A DNA stretch of 64,000 nucleotides from Ustilaginoidea virens (GCF_000687475.1 NC_057317.1:2542001-2606000), one strand, 5' to 3'. Positions 1 to 12,692 are shown, numbered from the stretch's first letter. Translations and numbers: made by a program. The notes: generated by a model from the sequence alone, not told the origin.

Positions 1-385
1 GGTAGAAGACATTGCCGGTGTCATCCCCCAACAAACGGTTCTTGAACTGGCTGATGCTATGCGTCCGCGTGGGGCTGGTCAAACGTATCGCTCCGTGTCG
101 AAGATTGTGGAGGATATGGTTGCTGATGGCTGGAGTGCAACACAAGTTGTCTTTCAGGTAAGTCCTTCTTATCAATAGCCTTTGTCTGAAAGAGTTCGCT
201 GAAACTTGTACAACACGCAGCTCTATCAGCATTTAACAGCAGACGAGACTATATCAGATGCACACAAGAACAAAATCATCATAACTTTTTCCGAGGTTGA
301 CAAGAGGCTTGTTGACGGCGCAGATGAACATCTATCAATACTGGATCTAGCAATGAGAATATCGGCCACCCTGGCTCTCAAGTAA
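1..385 (+). CDS. RFC2: Replication factor C small subunit (Rfc2 / human RFC4 type), 3' end only
   Basis: This is the C-terminal part of an AAA+ clamp-loader subunit that helps load the PCNA sliding clamp at primer-template junctions in the nucleus. The window cuts off the 5' part, including the Walker motifs. Visible exons are 1-157 (open to the left) and 221-385, with an intron at 158-220 (GTAAGT donor, CGCAG acceptor) and a TAA stop at 383-385. The translated end includes DIAGVIPQQTVLELADAM, then the junction VVFQ/LYQHLTAD, then VDKRLVDGADEHLSILDLA. The AGVIP stretch and the VDK-L-DGADEHL stretch are typical of the Rfc2 (human RFC4) C-terminal collar domain, which favours this paralogue over other RFC small subunits. 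It converges with the minus-strand gene that ends at 533, so their 3' UTRs may be close or overlap. Confidence 0.9.
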
Positions 386-532
386 GACAGTCTGAACAGT
401 ACAAAAAGCCAGGACATTATCAGGTCCTTGGGTACATGTGCGAAGATATTTTGGTCAAAAGCAGCTTATGGTGCAGCGACACGAACACGTCGTTTTTATT
501 CTGTATGTATGATGAGTTTCTTTTGGTCCTAC

Positions 533-2116
533 TTATGGTACATCATCATGACCGATAAGCCCCAAATTGCCATGCAGTGTAGCCCACGGGTCACCTCTTG
601 TCTGTGAAAGAGCAGTCTTCTTCGTGGGCGAGGATGTTCTGCCTAGTTTTTCCCTCCTGTTTTCCAACCTCTCCTCGATCGTGGTTGTGAGCTCCGTAGC
701 ATCCGTCTTTTCTTCCGTCATCTCATCCTCAACGCCTAGTAGCACTGCCATCTCCTGAACGGCTGTCATTGATTGCTCCAAGTTTACTTGACCAGCCTCT
801 ATCCTCTCGGCCACGGTTTCCAGACCGCCTATTTTGGCGACATCAACGGCAAAAATCCAAGGATAAGTGCGAACAGTCAGATCAGGTCGATCGCTGGGTC
901 CGGTTAAAGTTGCTTCCGGGATCACTGATCGTCGGCGAGCTGAGCTTTTCACCGGATGAGCTGATAACAACTGGCTTTCTTGGGCTAGGCGATCGAGGAC
1001 GCGGCAGGACGCTTTATTCTTCTTGGCCAATACCGAGGAAAAGTGTGCTTTGTTTGCGATTAAAGCCTTTTGCTGCTGGTACTGTAACAGTAATGCTTGG
1101 ATATACGGTGCGAGGAGGTAGTCTCTGCAGGGTGGCTTGTTCCTTTGGCCAAGCTTTGTAGGCCCCTCCTCTGGTTCGAGATGGGGGATCGAGAGCTGTA
1201 CGCTCGGAGACATTAAGGCGAGCAGATCATTTCTCGCAGCTGTATACGATTTGTATTTGCCTTGTATCTGCTGGAGTTGACTCTCAATCTCGGCTTGTTC
1301 AGGTGTGGCTGGCAGGCAGGATTGGTCCTCATGGTGTTTTCCAGAATCTGGCTCCTCTTCCGCTGACGCTTTGCACAGCTCCATCTCGATCCAATTGATG
1401 AGCTCGTCTCGAGTACTGTTCAGAGCCTGTAGTTTGGCACCATTGCTTACCAGCTCCGATTTGGTCGTGCATTTTGCTCTTGCTTCAGACAGTGCCCTTT
1501 GTTCTTGTCTGAGCTGCAGCTTTGCCTTGAGGCCGTTCTTTTCCAGCTGACATAAGCGCGTCTGTAGACTGGGCTCCGTTGAGCTTTGTTGTATAATGAA
1601 GCTGTTGATAACAGCTGTCGGCACACTTGGCTGGGCCCCTCCATGCTTGAGGATCTGTTCTACATTGAGTGAGCGTTGGTCTGCATCCAGCGTTTGGGAC
1701 AGGCGCTGAAGATGTGATCGCACAGCAAGAAGACTGTCGCGTTTTTTGCGTAGTTTCAGGAGCGATAAGTGGTCTTCTAGTAGGGTCGATGGCACGCTTC
1801 TGCTTCTTGGTGTGGAGACCAGGGAATCATTGTTCATTACATGGACAGCTTCATCATAAGACTGGCGACTTGACATGTGGTCGCGGAGGGCTTCGATATA
1901 ATGCCTATAAGCCCCCTTCAACTCCGGTCCCGTGATCTTTTGAAGAGACTCGATGCTGAGCGGCGGTGGATACTGTGCAGGTCCATCGCCGGTGTAGGAG
2001 CCTAATTCGAGAGCCAGAACGCGTCTTATATAGTTGACCTGTTCCCGCGGCTTGATGTAAGGCTCCAGCTGTGTCTGCAACTTTGAAATGGCCGCATCTG
2101 ATGACGAGACCATCAT
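533..2116 (-). CDS. Unrecognised 527-aa coiled-coil protein
   Basis: A long uninterrupted minus-strand frame that I do not recognise. The frame stays open upstream to 2281, but the first ATG is at 2116 (Met-Met-Val-Ser-Ser-Ser), so I start there. The TAA stop is at 533-535. The product is hydrophilic and largely helical. An N-terminal block (about residues 1-90) contains IKPREQVNYIRRVLALELGS and a KGAYRHYIEALRDH stretch. The middle (about 120-290) is rich in Leu, Gln, Glu, Arg and Lys in heptad-like order, suggesting coiled coils. A second helical region follows, and the end is an acidic then basic tail. There is no signal peptide or membrane segment. A cytoskeletal or complex-scaffold protein, such as an augmin-type subunit, is possible but unproven. 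It is transcribed divergently from BRR2, with 477 bp between the two ATGs. Confidence 0.7.
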   Translation of the reverse strand: MMVSSSDAAISKLQTQLEPYIKPREQVNYIRRVLALELGSYTGDGPAQYPPPLSIESLQKITGPELKGAYRHYIEALRDHMSSRQSYDEAVHVMNNDSLVSTPRSRSVPSTLLEDHLSLLKLRKKRDSLLAVRSHLQRLSQTLDADQRSLNVEQILKHGGAQPSVPTAVINSFIIQQSSTEPSLQTRLCQLEKNGLKAKLQLRQEQRALSEARAKCTTKSELVSNGAKLQALNSTRDELINWIEMELCKASAEEEPDSGKHHEDQSCLPATPEQAEIESQLQQIQGKYKSYTAARNDLLALMSPSVQLSIPHLEPEEGPTKLGQRNKPPCRDYLLAPYIQALLLQYQQQKALIANKAHFSSVLAKKNKASCRVLDRLAQESQLLSAHPVKSSARRRSVIPEATLTGPSDRPDLTVRTYPWIFAVDVAKIGGLETVAERIEAGQVNLEQSMTAVQEMAVLLGVEDEMTEEKTDATELTTTIEERLENRREKLGRTSSPTKKTALSQTRGDPWATLHGNLGLIGHDDVP

Positions 2117-2593
2117 GTCATGGTAAGCCGCGCCGTTTCCGTGCAGATGAATAGGCTCTGCTGCAAGGATGAATTTCTTCTTTCTGCATTCATGAGAGAC
2201 GGCGAGCTGACGAGCTTGGTGCTCAGTAAATCGGTAAGCAAAGGGTCCGCTTTGAAGTTTGATGTGGTGGGTCCCACCCAAGCCCGATATGGACTAGTTA
2301 ATTCCTGGTGCAAGATCAGCCTCGCCTGGCAGGCTCAAGAGCCGAAATTTATCAACACCAGCAGGCATCTCACATCGAACGCACACCACGGTGGCAAGCT
2401 CGACGCCCATTCAATGACAGAGGGCGCGAAGCCATCCGATCAACCTGGTTTCCGATAATTTGTCGATCGATAGAACCGCCGAGTCACGCTGCTTCATATG
2501 GTGATTTAACGACCAAGCTCCACGAGCTTCCGTCGAGCCCATCGGCAACCTTGTTCGCGATACTACAGATAGCAACAGCAGGCATTAGTCAAG
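2117..2593. promoter_or_regulatory. Divergent promoter region between the coiled-coil gene and BRR2
   Basis: A 477-bp spacer between two divergent start codons, so both promoters must lie here. I see no clear TATA box. Part of it is open in several frames without protein-like content. Confidence 0.45.
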
Positions 2594-5500
2594 ATGTCGG
2601 ACCCTCATCGCGATGTCTCGCAGTACAAGTACTCGGCAATGTCCAACCTGGTTCTCCAGGCGGACCGTCGATTTGTTACGCGCCGAACTGATGAGGCTAC
2701 TGGCGACCCAGAATCCCTGGCTGGCCGATTGAGCATCAAAGACATGGGAGCCAGAGTTGCGCGCGATGAGGCGCCAAAGGCGAAGAAAAAATCCGGCATG
2801 CCCGAAATAGAAAGGGGAAGTGTTCAGGAGGGCGTGGATGTCTTGCTAAGAGAGCAGAATAGGCGAAAAGCTGAAGGGGCCCACCAACGAGGCACAGGTG
2901 TTCTTGGGGCCAATGATGCTCTGATTGAGGGCATTACGTACCGACCTCGGACTCCAGCAACCCGGACGGCGTTTGATCTCATAATTACACTTGTTGCCTC
3001 CCATTTGGGCGACGTGCCTTATGAAGTTGTCCGCAGCGCGGCCGATGCCGTTTTGGAGTACCTGAAAGATGAGGATTTGAAAGACCTCGATAGAAAGAAA
3101 GAAATAGACGACATCCTCGGCACCACTCTTAACCCGAAGCAGTTCAACGAGCTGATTAATCTAGGGAAAAAAATCACCGACTATGATGCGCAAGACGATG
3201 ATGAAGACGTCAATATGGGTAATGCAAATGGTGATGATGCCGAGATTGACGAGCGTCAAGGCGTTGCTGTTGCCTTTGACGAAGACGAATATGAAGATGA
3301 GATTGTCAATGAGGTGCGAGATGAATCGTCCGAAGACGAGGCGGTCGACGAAGACGAGGACAGTGTAACCCCGGCGCCGAAGCCAGTCGACGAAGGGGTG
3401 GACGAGAACGAAATGATTCTAGATTCCGGCTCTTCATCCACCAAGAGGAAGGAGGAAGAGAGGAGCTCAATACCAGCAAGAGAGATCGATGCCTACTGGC
3501 TGCAGCGACAGATTGGCACGCTATATCCCGACGCCCATGAGCAAACCACCAAGACGAAAGAAGCCCTTCGAATACTCTCCGGTGACCCGGAAGAGCCAGA
3601 TGGCGAGGAGAAATCCTTGCGGGAAATTGAAAACGATCTGATGGAGCTATTCGACTTTGAGCATCACCAACTAGTGCAAAAACTAGTGGGAAACAGAGAG
3701 AAAGTCTTCTGGCTTACGAAGTTGGCGCGGGCCGAAACTGCGGCCAGTCGCGCCGATGTGGAACGGGAAATGGGCTCCGAAGGCCTTCAATGGATATTGA
3801 ACGAAGTGCGAGGCAAAACTGCTGGCAGCGACGAAAAGAAACGAAAGATCGACATCAAGATGGACATTGATGTGCCCGCATCCTTCAATGCGCCAGCCCC
3901 AAAGTCGGAGCGACAGGACGGTTATTTGATTGGAGGCTTGCAGCCAAAGAAAGTGGTCAATCTTGACAACTTGGTGTTCGACCAGGGCAACCATCTCATG
4001 ACGAATGCCAAAGTCAGGCTGCCCGAGGGGTCAACGAAACGGTCTTTCAAAGGCTACGAGGAAATTCACGTCCCTCCGCCCAAAAAGCGCGCCGACTCTG
4101 ACGATGTTCTAATCCCGATAAATGACATGCCCGAGTGGTCGCGTGGACCTTTCAGTACAGCAAAGTCTCTGAACAGAATTCAGTCCAAATGCTATCCCTC
4201 GGCGTTCCAAGACGACGGCAATATGCTCATTTGCGCGCCAACCGGTAGTGGCAAGACAAACGTTGCCATGCTGACCATCCTCCGGGAAATTGGCAAAAAC
4301 AGGAATCCGGAAACGGGTGATATCGATTTGGACGCATTCAAGATCGTGTACATAGCGCCCTTGAAGGCTTTGGTTCAAGAACAGGTCGGCAATTTTGGCA
4401 AGAGATTGGAGCCTTACGGAATCCGCGTCTCCGAGTTGACTGGCGACCGACAAATTACAAAACAGCAAATTGCCGACACTCAAATTATCGTGACCACGCC
4501 TGAGAAATGGGATGTTATCACCAGGAAGTCCAACGACCTGACTTATACCGATCTCGTGAGACTGGTTATCATTGACGAAATCCATTTGCTTCACGATGAC
4601 CGCGGGCCGGTTCTCGAAAGCATCGTAGCAAGAACAATCAGGAAGACTGAGCAGACCGCCGAGCTTGTCCGAATCGTTGGCTTGTCCGCCACCTTACCAA
4701 ACTACAAAGATGTGGCGAGCTTCTTACGAGTTGATGTTGAAAAGGACCTGTTCCACTTCGATGGCACTTACCGACCTTGCCCGCTGCGACAGGAGTTTAT
4801 CGGCGTGACCGACCGAAAGGCTATAAAGCAATTAAAGACAATGAATGACGTGACTTACAATAAGGTCATGGAGCATGTTGGGTCCAACAGGAATCAGATG
4901 ATCATCTTTGTGCATTCGAGAAAAGAAACAGCCAAAACAGCTAAATACATCCGTGACAAGGCCCTTGAGCTGGATACAATCAACCAAGTACTTCGCCACG
5001 ACGCAGGCAGTCGAGAGGTTCTGAAGGAAGCAGCAAGCCAAGCTACCGACAAGGACCTCAAAGACATCTTGCCGTACGGATTTGGCATCCACCATGCCGG
5101 GATGAATCGCGTGGACAGAGCTGATGTTGAGGATCTTTTTGCCAGCGGCGCGATTCAAGTCCTTGTCTCGACCGCTACCTTGGCATGGGGTGTTAACTTG
5201 CCTGCCCATACCGTCGTCATCAAAGGAACCCAGGTCTATTCCCCCGAGAAAGGCAGCTGGGTCGAACTTAGCCCCCAAGACGTTCTGCAAATGCTAGGCC
5301 GTGCCGGTCGACCTCAATTCGACACTTACGGTGAAGGCATCATCATCACGACCCAAACCGAAATCCAGTACTACCTTTCTCTGCTTAACCAACAGCTACC
5401 AATCGAAAGTCAGTTTGTGAGCAAGTTGGTCGACAACCTCAACGCCGAAGTTGTCCTTGGAAATGTTCGAACTCGCGACGAAGGCGTGGAGTGGCTTGGT

Positions 5501-8500
5501 TACACATATCTCTTTGTTCGAATGCTTCGATCCCCTGGATTGTATCAAGTTGGTGCCGAATATGAGGATGATGATGCGTTGGAACAAAAACGGGTCGATC
5601 TCATTCACTCTGCAGCTTTGCTTTTGCGCAAGTCTAATCTCATCAAATACGACGAAAAATCAGGCAAGCTGCAATCTACCGAACTCGGGCGCATTGCCTC
5701 GCATTACTACATCACGTCTGGTTCGATGGATATCTACAACAATCTTATTCAGCCATCCATTACAACCATTGAGCTCTTCCGGGTGTTCGCGCTCAGCTCC
5801 GAGTTCAAGTATATTCCTGTACGCCAAGATGAGAAAATGGAATTGGCGAAGCTCATGGGCAGGGTACCGGTTCCCGTAAAGGAAAGCATTGAGGAGCCGC
5901 ACGCCAAGATCAACGTTCTTCTGCAAGCGTACATCTCCAGGCTTAGACTGGATGGTCTTGCCTTGATGGCCGACATGGTCTATGTGACGCAAAGCGCAGG
6001 TCGTATCTTGCGTGCAGTGTTCGAAATCGCTCTGAGGAAAGGCTGGGCATCTGTGGCCAAAACAGCGCTGGACCTGTGTAAAATGGCCGAGAAGCGAATG
6101 TGGCCAACAATGTCTCCATTGCGTCAGTTTCCCACTTGTTCCAAGGATATTATCCAGAAGGCAGAGCGTATCGACGTCTCATGGAGCAATTACTTTGACT
6201 TGGATCCCCCTCGAATGGGAGAGCTGCTTGGTATGCCCAAGGCGGGCAGGGCAGTGTGCGGCTTTGTGGCCAAGTTTCCCAGGGTCGATGTGCAAGCTCA
6301 GGTTCAGCCCATGACTCGATCCATGCTCAGAATTGAGCTCACCATCACCCCGAACTTCGAGTGGGATGATTCTCTTCATGGTGCCGCTGAGAGCTTCTGG
6401 ATCATGGTCGAAGATTGTGACGGTGAAGACATCCTTTTCCAAGATATCTTCCTCCTCCGAAAAGACTACGCGGAGGCTGAATCCAATGAGCACATGGTTG
6501 ATTTCACTGTTCCGATCACTGACCCCATGCCTCCGAATTACTTTGTGTCAGTCATATCGGATCGATGGATGCATTCGGAAACCAGACTGGCTATTCCCTT
6601 CCACAAGCTTATCCTCCCTGAGAAATTTCCTCCTCATACTGACCTGTTGGAGCTCCAACCTCTCCCTGTCTCAGCGATGAAGATATCAAGTTATATTGAC
6701 CTCTATCCAGAGTGGAAACAGTTCAATAGGATTCAGACGCAAACGTTTAACTCTCTGTACAAGTCTGACCAAAATGTCTTCATTGGTGCCCCGACAGGTA
6801 GTGGAAAGACTGTTTGCTCAGAGTTTGCTATTCTTCGACACTGGACCCAGGGCGATTCAGGAAGGGCTGTTTATATAGCTCCGTTCCAGGAGCTTGTCGA
6901 CGCTAGGCTACTGGATTGGCAGAAACGCCTCGCTCCCCTCAATGGCGGAAAAGCAATCGTAAAGTTGACTGGAGAAACAGCAGCAGACCTCAAGCTTCTC
7001 GAGAATGGCGACTTAATCCTTGCCACGCCGACGCAGTGGGATGTGCTGTCAAGACAGTGGAAGAGACGGAAGAATGTCCAAACGGTCCAGTTGTTCGTCG
7101 CTGACGACATTCACCTACTCGGAGGCTATATGGGATACATATACGAGATCATCGTCTCCCGCATGCACCACATCCGGACACAAACAGAGTTGCCTTTGCG
7201 TATAGTCGCGTTGAGTGTGTCCCTAGCTAACGCACGGGACATTGGAGAATGGATCGATGCCAAGAAGCACGACATTTACAATTTTAGCCCGCATGTTCGA
7301 CCGGTGCCGTTGGAACTGCACGTACAGTCGTACTCAAACACTCACTTCCCATCGCTCATGCTCGCGATGGCGAAGCCATCTTACCTTGCGATCACCCAGA
7401 TGTCCGCGGATAAGCCCGCCATGATCTTTGTGTCAAGCAGGAAGCAAACGCGGCAGACAGCCAGAGATTTGCTCGCTGTCTGCGTGGCGGATAACGATGA
7501 GGATCGCTTCCTCCATGCCGAAGTCGACCAAATGCGGCCCCTCCTGGACCGTGTTCAAGAAGAGGCTCTCGCCGAGGCTCTTTCTCACGGGGTGGGCTAC
7601 TTTCATGAAGCTCTGAGTCAAAGCGATAAGCGAATTGTCAAGCATCTGTATGACAATGGCGCCATTCAGGTTTTGATTGCTTCCAGAGATGTCTGCTGGG
7701 AGTTGACAAGCACAGCACATCTCGTCATTGTCATGGGAACCCAGTATTTCGAGGGGCGGGAGCATCGATATGTTGACTACCCTCTCAGCGAGGTGTTGCA
7801 AATGTTTGGCAAATCGCTAAAACCTTCGAAAGACGGCAGAAGCCGCGGTGTCCTCATGGTTCCTTCTGTGAAGCGAGAGTACTACAAGAAGTTTCTGAAC
7901 GAAGCTCTTCCCGTTGAATCACACCTGCATAACTACCTCCACGACGCCTTCGTGACGGAGATCAGCACGAAGATGATTGAGTCTGGTGACGACGCTATCA
8001 ACTGGACCACGTTTACCTACTTTTATCGCCGTTTGCTGGCCAACCCGAGCTACTACAGCCTGACCAGCACAACGCACGAGGGCCTCAGTAACTACATGTC
8101 TGATCTTGTCGAGACAACTCTCCGTGAGCTGAGCGAGTCCAAGATCATCGACTTTGACGATGAAGACGGAAGCGTGGCGCCCCAAAACGCTGCCATGATT
8201 GCTGCTTATTACAACATCTCATACATCTCGATGCAGACCTTCCTTCTGTCACTGAGCGCCAGGACAAAGCTCAAGGGCATCCTGGAAATCGTCACGTCTG
8301 CCACCGAGTTTGAAAACATTCAAGTGCGTAGACATGAGAAGGGTGTCCTGCGTCGCGTATACGATAGGATCCCGGTCAAGATGTCGCAGCCTGAGTACGA
8401 CTCACCCCATTTCAAAACATTTGTGCTCCTGCAGGCACACTTTTCCAGAATGCAACTCCCGATTGATTTGGCAAAGGATCAGGAGATTATCTTGTCGAGG

Positions 8501-9316
8501 GTGCTGAGTCTTCTCAGCGCCATGGTGGATATTTTGTCGTCTGATGGACATTTAAACGCAATGAATGCAATGGAAATGTCGCAAATGGTTGTTCAGGCCA
8601 TGTGGGATCGAGATAGTCCTCTGAAGCAAATTCCTCACTTCTCTCCAGAGGTGGTTGAGGTTGCGAATAATTTTGGGTAAGCCCGCGGCATTTCCTCCTA
8701 CGGTCACGGTCACGGTCACGGTCTGTCCTGGCCCCGCCCCTGACTTCTGCCCGTTGCTAACTTTTGAAAAAGTATCAAGGACATTTTCGACTTTATGGAG
8801 GCCATGGACCCTGATGAAAACCAGTCTCACGATCAATTAGTGAAGAGTCTTGGCCTCTCACAGACTCAGCTTGCGCAAGCTGCCATATTCACCAACAATA
8901 AGTATCCCGACCTCGAGCTCGAGCACGAGGTTCTCGGCGAAAACGAAATTCGGGCCGGTGAACCATCGCATCTCCAAATCCAGATCACTCGGAGCGCGGA
9001 CGAGGACGACGAGCATGACCCGACAGTGCACGCTCCTTTCTACCCTGCCAAGAAGATGGAGAACTGGTGGCTAGTTGTCGGTGACGAAAAGACGCGCAAT
9101 CTTTTAGCCATCAAGCGCGTGACGATCGGCCGTAAGCTGAGTGTGCGCCTCGAATATACGGTACCAACGGTCGGAGAACACAATTTGAAGCTGTTCTTGA
9201 TGAGCGACAGTTACGTGGGAGTCGACCAGGAACGCGAATTTGCAGTGACAGCTGCGGAAGGAATGGATGTAGACGAGGATGAGGATGAGGACGAGGACGA
9301 GGACGAGGAGGCCTAA
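2594..9316 (+). CDS. BRR2: Pre-mRNA-splicing helicase Brr2 (U5 snRNP 200-kDa subunit)
   Basis: Ski2-like RNA helicase that unwinds U4/U6 during spliceosome activation as part of the U5 snRNP. The coding sequence is join(2594-8676, 8773-9316), giving 2208 aa, the usual Brr2 size. The intron at 8677-8772 has a GTAAG donor and a GCTAAC branch point. The first helicase cassette looks active: Walker A APTGSGKT at about 547-554, DEIH at about 661-664, SAT at about 698-700. The second cassette keeps APTGSGKT (about 1399-1406), but its Walker B is DDIH (about 1504-1507) and its motif III is SVS (about 1541-1543). That fits the known pattern of an active N-terminal cassette and a regulatory, inactive C-terminal one. 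Each cassette is followed by a Sec63-like region. The N-terminal region has an acidic stretch (about residues 197-260). The C terminus is a run of Asp and Glu encoded by GAGGAY repeats, which is longer and more repetitive than I expect for the family. Confidence 0.97.
8699..8724. repeat. Hexamer tandem repeat inside the BRR2 intron
   Basis: Four copies of CGGTCA-type hexamer lie in the middle of the only BRR2 intron, upstream of the branch point. Confidence 0.8.
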
Positions 9317-10431
9317 GGCTGCGTCTGTGGGCTGGGATTTACAAGGTCGTTGCTCTTGCAAGCAAGCAAGCAGCAGCGAGAGAACTGAAAATGTCAACTA
9401 CAATGTACACTAGTAAGTAAAGGTCAAAAGGCTACATAGTCCCGTCCCGTTTGTGTGTTTTCGAAGCTTTCAAGTTTCGGCCAAGAAAGTTGAACAAGCT
9501 GAGGGCGATTACAAGGCATGTGCTCCGTAGAGCAGGCCCTGGGGGGAGGGCCGGGGGTTGCAGATGTGACCCAAGCAAACAAATCAGAAGACGACAACAG
9601 TGATAAGTTGATCTAGTCTGGTGACTCTAGTCTGCCTGTCTTGCTTGTCTGTTGGTCTGTTCAATGTCTGTTCAATGTTGGTAGGCGAAAAGCTGCCAAA
9701 ACGATTCACCGACTCGGTGTGGGGTTCACGTTGGTGCCCGCATGGGTCTGGTGGCTGTTGGGGCGGGGCGGATAGTGGGTACCAAGTACCAAGTACTTTC
9801 CGTACAGCGCGGAGCAGTTCGCCTGTTGCGTCTGTTGCGTCTGGTGGTGTCCATAGGTAAGGTAGGTAGGTTAGGTTAGGTAGTTGACCCGACGAGTCTA
9901 CGGATAATATGATGTGCGCTCAAGACGCAAGACGCACCCACAACACACCAGCAGCACACCCAGCAAGGCTCCAGTCTCTCCCATCGTGAGGCTGGGACGC
10001 GACCAGGGTCGCTCCGTCGACGCCAATCACGTGATGCTTTACTGGTGACGTTTGAGGAGCTTCCTCTCCTCTGGCCCTCTGGCCCTCTGGCCCTGCCCGT
10101 ACCCAGCCTAGATGCAACTCGTGTTTTTTTTTTCTCTATCCAAACCAGCCCCCTCTCACGGCAAGACGCCGGACAGATTGTGATTGTTTTGGCAATTGCG
10201 CAGTCCAAACACGCACACTGGGGACATTACTGCGCCGACACGTTTTTGCGACTTGATTCGATCCGCCTCCCGTCAGGACGCGATTCGCTACGCGTTTCGG
10301 CCGAGCCACCTGTTTGAAGCTTGCGCCATTGTTGAGGCTGCGGAAAAGATCGCTCTGCGTGGCCCTCCATCCCTCCGTGTTCCCGCTACAGAAACAGCTA
10401 CGTATAACCGTCATTGTATTGACGAGCTGCA
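9317..10431. other. Intergenic region, BRR2 to PWWP gene
   Basis: No supported gene. It contains a GGTAGGT/GGTTAGG repeat at 9855-9884, a run of short direct repeats (CTCTGGCCCT) at 10064-10095, and pyrimidine-rich leader sequence before the next ATG. The short open frames on both strands lack protein-like composition. Confidence 0.6.
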
Positions 10432-10830
10432 ATGGCCGATAAGTCATCCGAAAACGCGGCTGAAGTCGCTACGCCCGTCGATGGTGCTGGCGCCGCTGCT
10501 GCTATAGCTCAAGACACCAAGGCTGACGAGACCAAGTCGGAGGGTGACGCTGGCGAGAAGAAGGACAACAGTTCCACAGATGGTAAGTTTTTGGCGCGGC
10601 GAGTCAAAGAGGGAAACAAATAACAAAAAAAAGAGGTTGGCACGAGATGAAGAGGGACCAAGAAAAAGGAAGAAGCGACGATGGCGTGATTGCGATTCGG
10701 AGCACGTCGTGTCGCGACTCAGTACTGCAAATTGTCGAGGGAAACTTTTCCAGTTGCTCAACCAGTTCGATGTCGAGTTTAACTCTTCGTGTGCTAACAT
10801 AGTCACGCGATTAGAATTCAAGTCGGCAGA

Positions 10831-10862
<32 letters not shown>

Positions 10863-12588
10863 ATGATGCTACGATCGATAGGCCAGCTTCGAAAAAGGAG
10901 GACGTTACCGGTCAAGATGACGCCGAAGCAAAATCTACCGCAGAACCCACCTTTTTTGACGGCGATACTACTACAGTTACCATTGCCGACACCCCGACTG
11001 CCAAAAACAAGAGCAGTCGCCGAAGATCAGTAGGCGGCGGCCTCAGCCGAAAGGGATCCAAGGCTCGTCTCACCCACACCGACGCTAAGCCAGGGGATCA
11101 TTTTCTGGTCAAACTCAAGGGCTTCCCTGCTTGGCCTGCCATTATATGTGACGAGGATATGCTGCCTCATGCGCTAGTCACCAGCCGACCCGTCTCGGCT
11201 GCTAGACCGGATGGCACGTACTCTGAGCCTTTTGCCGACGGTGGCAAGCGTGTCAATGACCGAACTTTCCCGGTCATGTACTTGCATACCAATGAATTGT
11301 GCGTTTACTATTACCTTGTCGATAGGAAGCCAAATGGAGACCATACAAAATGCCTTCTTGACTAACCCCGTTCTAATCAGTGGCTGGGAGAAAAACACAA
11401 ACCTGTCCGAGCTCGGTGCCGAGAAAGCCAAGGACACCATTAACGATAAGATGCGTAAAGATTTGAAAGCTGCCTATGAATTGGCCATTGAGCAACATCC
11501 AGTCGACTACTACAAGGACATCTTGAAGACCTTCCAGGAAGAACTGATGGCTCAGGAAGAGGCGGCACGACAAGCCGCTGCTACGCCGAAGAAGGGTAAG
11601 AAGGGCAAAAACAAGGCGACTGAAGAAGAGGACACCGAGATGGTAGACGTCGACGCCTCTGCCAAGAAGTCAAAGAAGCGCAAGGCTGAAGACGAGGTTG
11701 CTGTAGGTTTTGTTCACAGCGTGTCATGGGCCGCAGAGTTGCGTACGAGCTAACTCTGTATAATTCAGACGCCCCAACGGACCGACTCTGTCAAAAAGCC
11801 AAAGATCAAGCTCAACACGTCATCTACACCAAAGGCAACCAACGGTGCTGCTGCTGCCCTCAAAGTAGGCGGAGGATCCGCTGCCAAGGGTACCAAGGCC
11901 AAGGCCAAAAAGGACAAGGATGCTACCACCAAAGAGGGCGGTGAGAAGAAAAGTGAAAGCTCCAAGGAGAGTAAGATGTCGCCTGAGGAGCGTCACAAGC
12001 GCAAAGTGGTACGTTGTCAAAGCGTGCAAGGTTACAACATCAATGGAAAGCTCCTCGACACTGACCCGGTCACAGAAGGAAGTGTTGTTCTTGCGCCACA
12101 AGCTTCAGAAAGGGCTTCTGACGCGGGAGCAGAAACCCAAAGAGGAGGAAATGCAGTCAATGTCAGACTTTATAACCATCCTGGAGAAGTTTGGCAATCT
12201 CGAAGTATCTATCATCCGTGAGACCAAGATCAACAAAGTATTGAAGGCGATTCTTAAGCTTGTTGAAATTCCACGCGAAGAGGAATTCCACTTTAAAAAG
12301 CGATCGCAAACCCTTCTTGACAAATGGAACAAGCTTCTTGCTGGTGATACGTCCGGCAATGTTGTCAACGGAAATGCTGACGGTCATGGCGAGGGTAAGA
12401 AGGACGACTCTAACGGTGTCAAGGCAGATGGCGAAGCAAAGGCTGCTGATCCTGCCACGGAGTCCGAGGCTGACAAGACCGAAGCTGCCGAGCCTGCTGC
12501 TGCGAAGGTTGCCGATGAGGTATCATTCGTCACATGTTCTTCCAAAAAAAAAAATGAGAGAAAGAGATGGCTAACACTCCTACAGTAA
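10432..12588 (+). CDS. PWWP-domain chromatin protein with a LEDGF-type C-terminal helical domain (Pdp3-like)
   Basis: Probable nuclear reader of methylated histone H3. Exons are 10432-10582, 10815-11298, 11381-11702, 11769-12008, 12076-12519 and 12586-12588, giving 547 aa. A PWWP domain begins near residue 140 (GDHFLVKLKGFPAWPAII) and spans the second intron, where the junction reads NEFGWEKN. A Lys- and Glu-rich linker follows (KKGKKGKNK, KKSKKRKAED), like a nuclear localisation region. A helical domain at about 370-450 (LRHKLQKGLL, FGNLEVSIIRETKINKVLK) resembles the TFIIS N-terminal/LEDGF integrase-binding fold. Yeast Pdp3, the PWWP subunit of NuA3b, is the best-known relative, but orthology is inferred. 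Exon 2 encodes Ala7-Asp5 from GCT and GAT repeats. The final exon carries only the TAA stop. The last intron (66 nt) has no in-frame stop, so retaining it would add 22 residues and end at the same TAA. Confidence 0.85.
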
Positions 12589-12692
12589 TCTGTGATCATG
12601 GCCACACCACAAGACTACCACGATATGTGGGAATAGCGGTTCAGTTGCACCATACTGCCGTCCACCTCCTTCGAAAACGAGGCTATCTGAGG

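Noticed and set aside
2117..2281. N-terminal extension of the coiled-coil gene to 2281
   Set aside because: The extended frame begins with TTG rather than ATG; the first ATG is at 2116.
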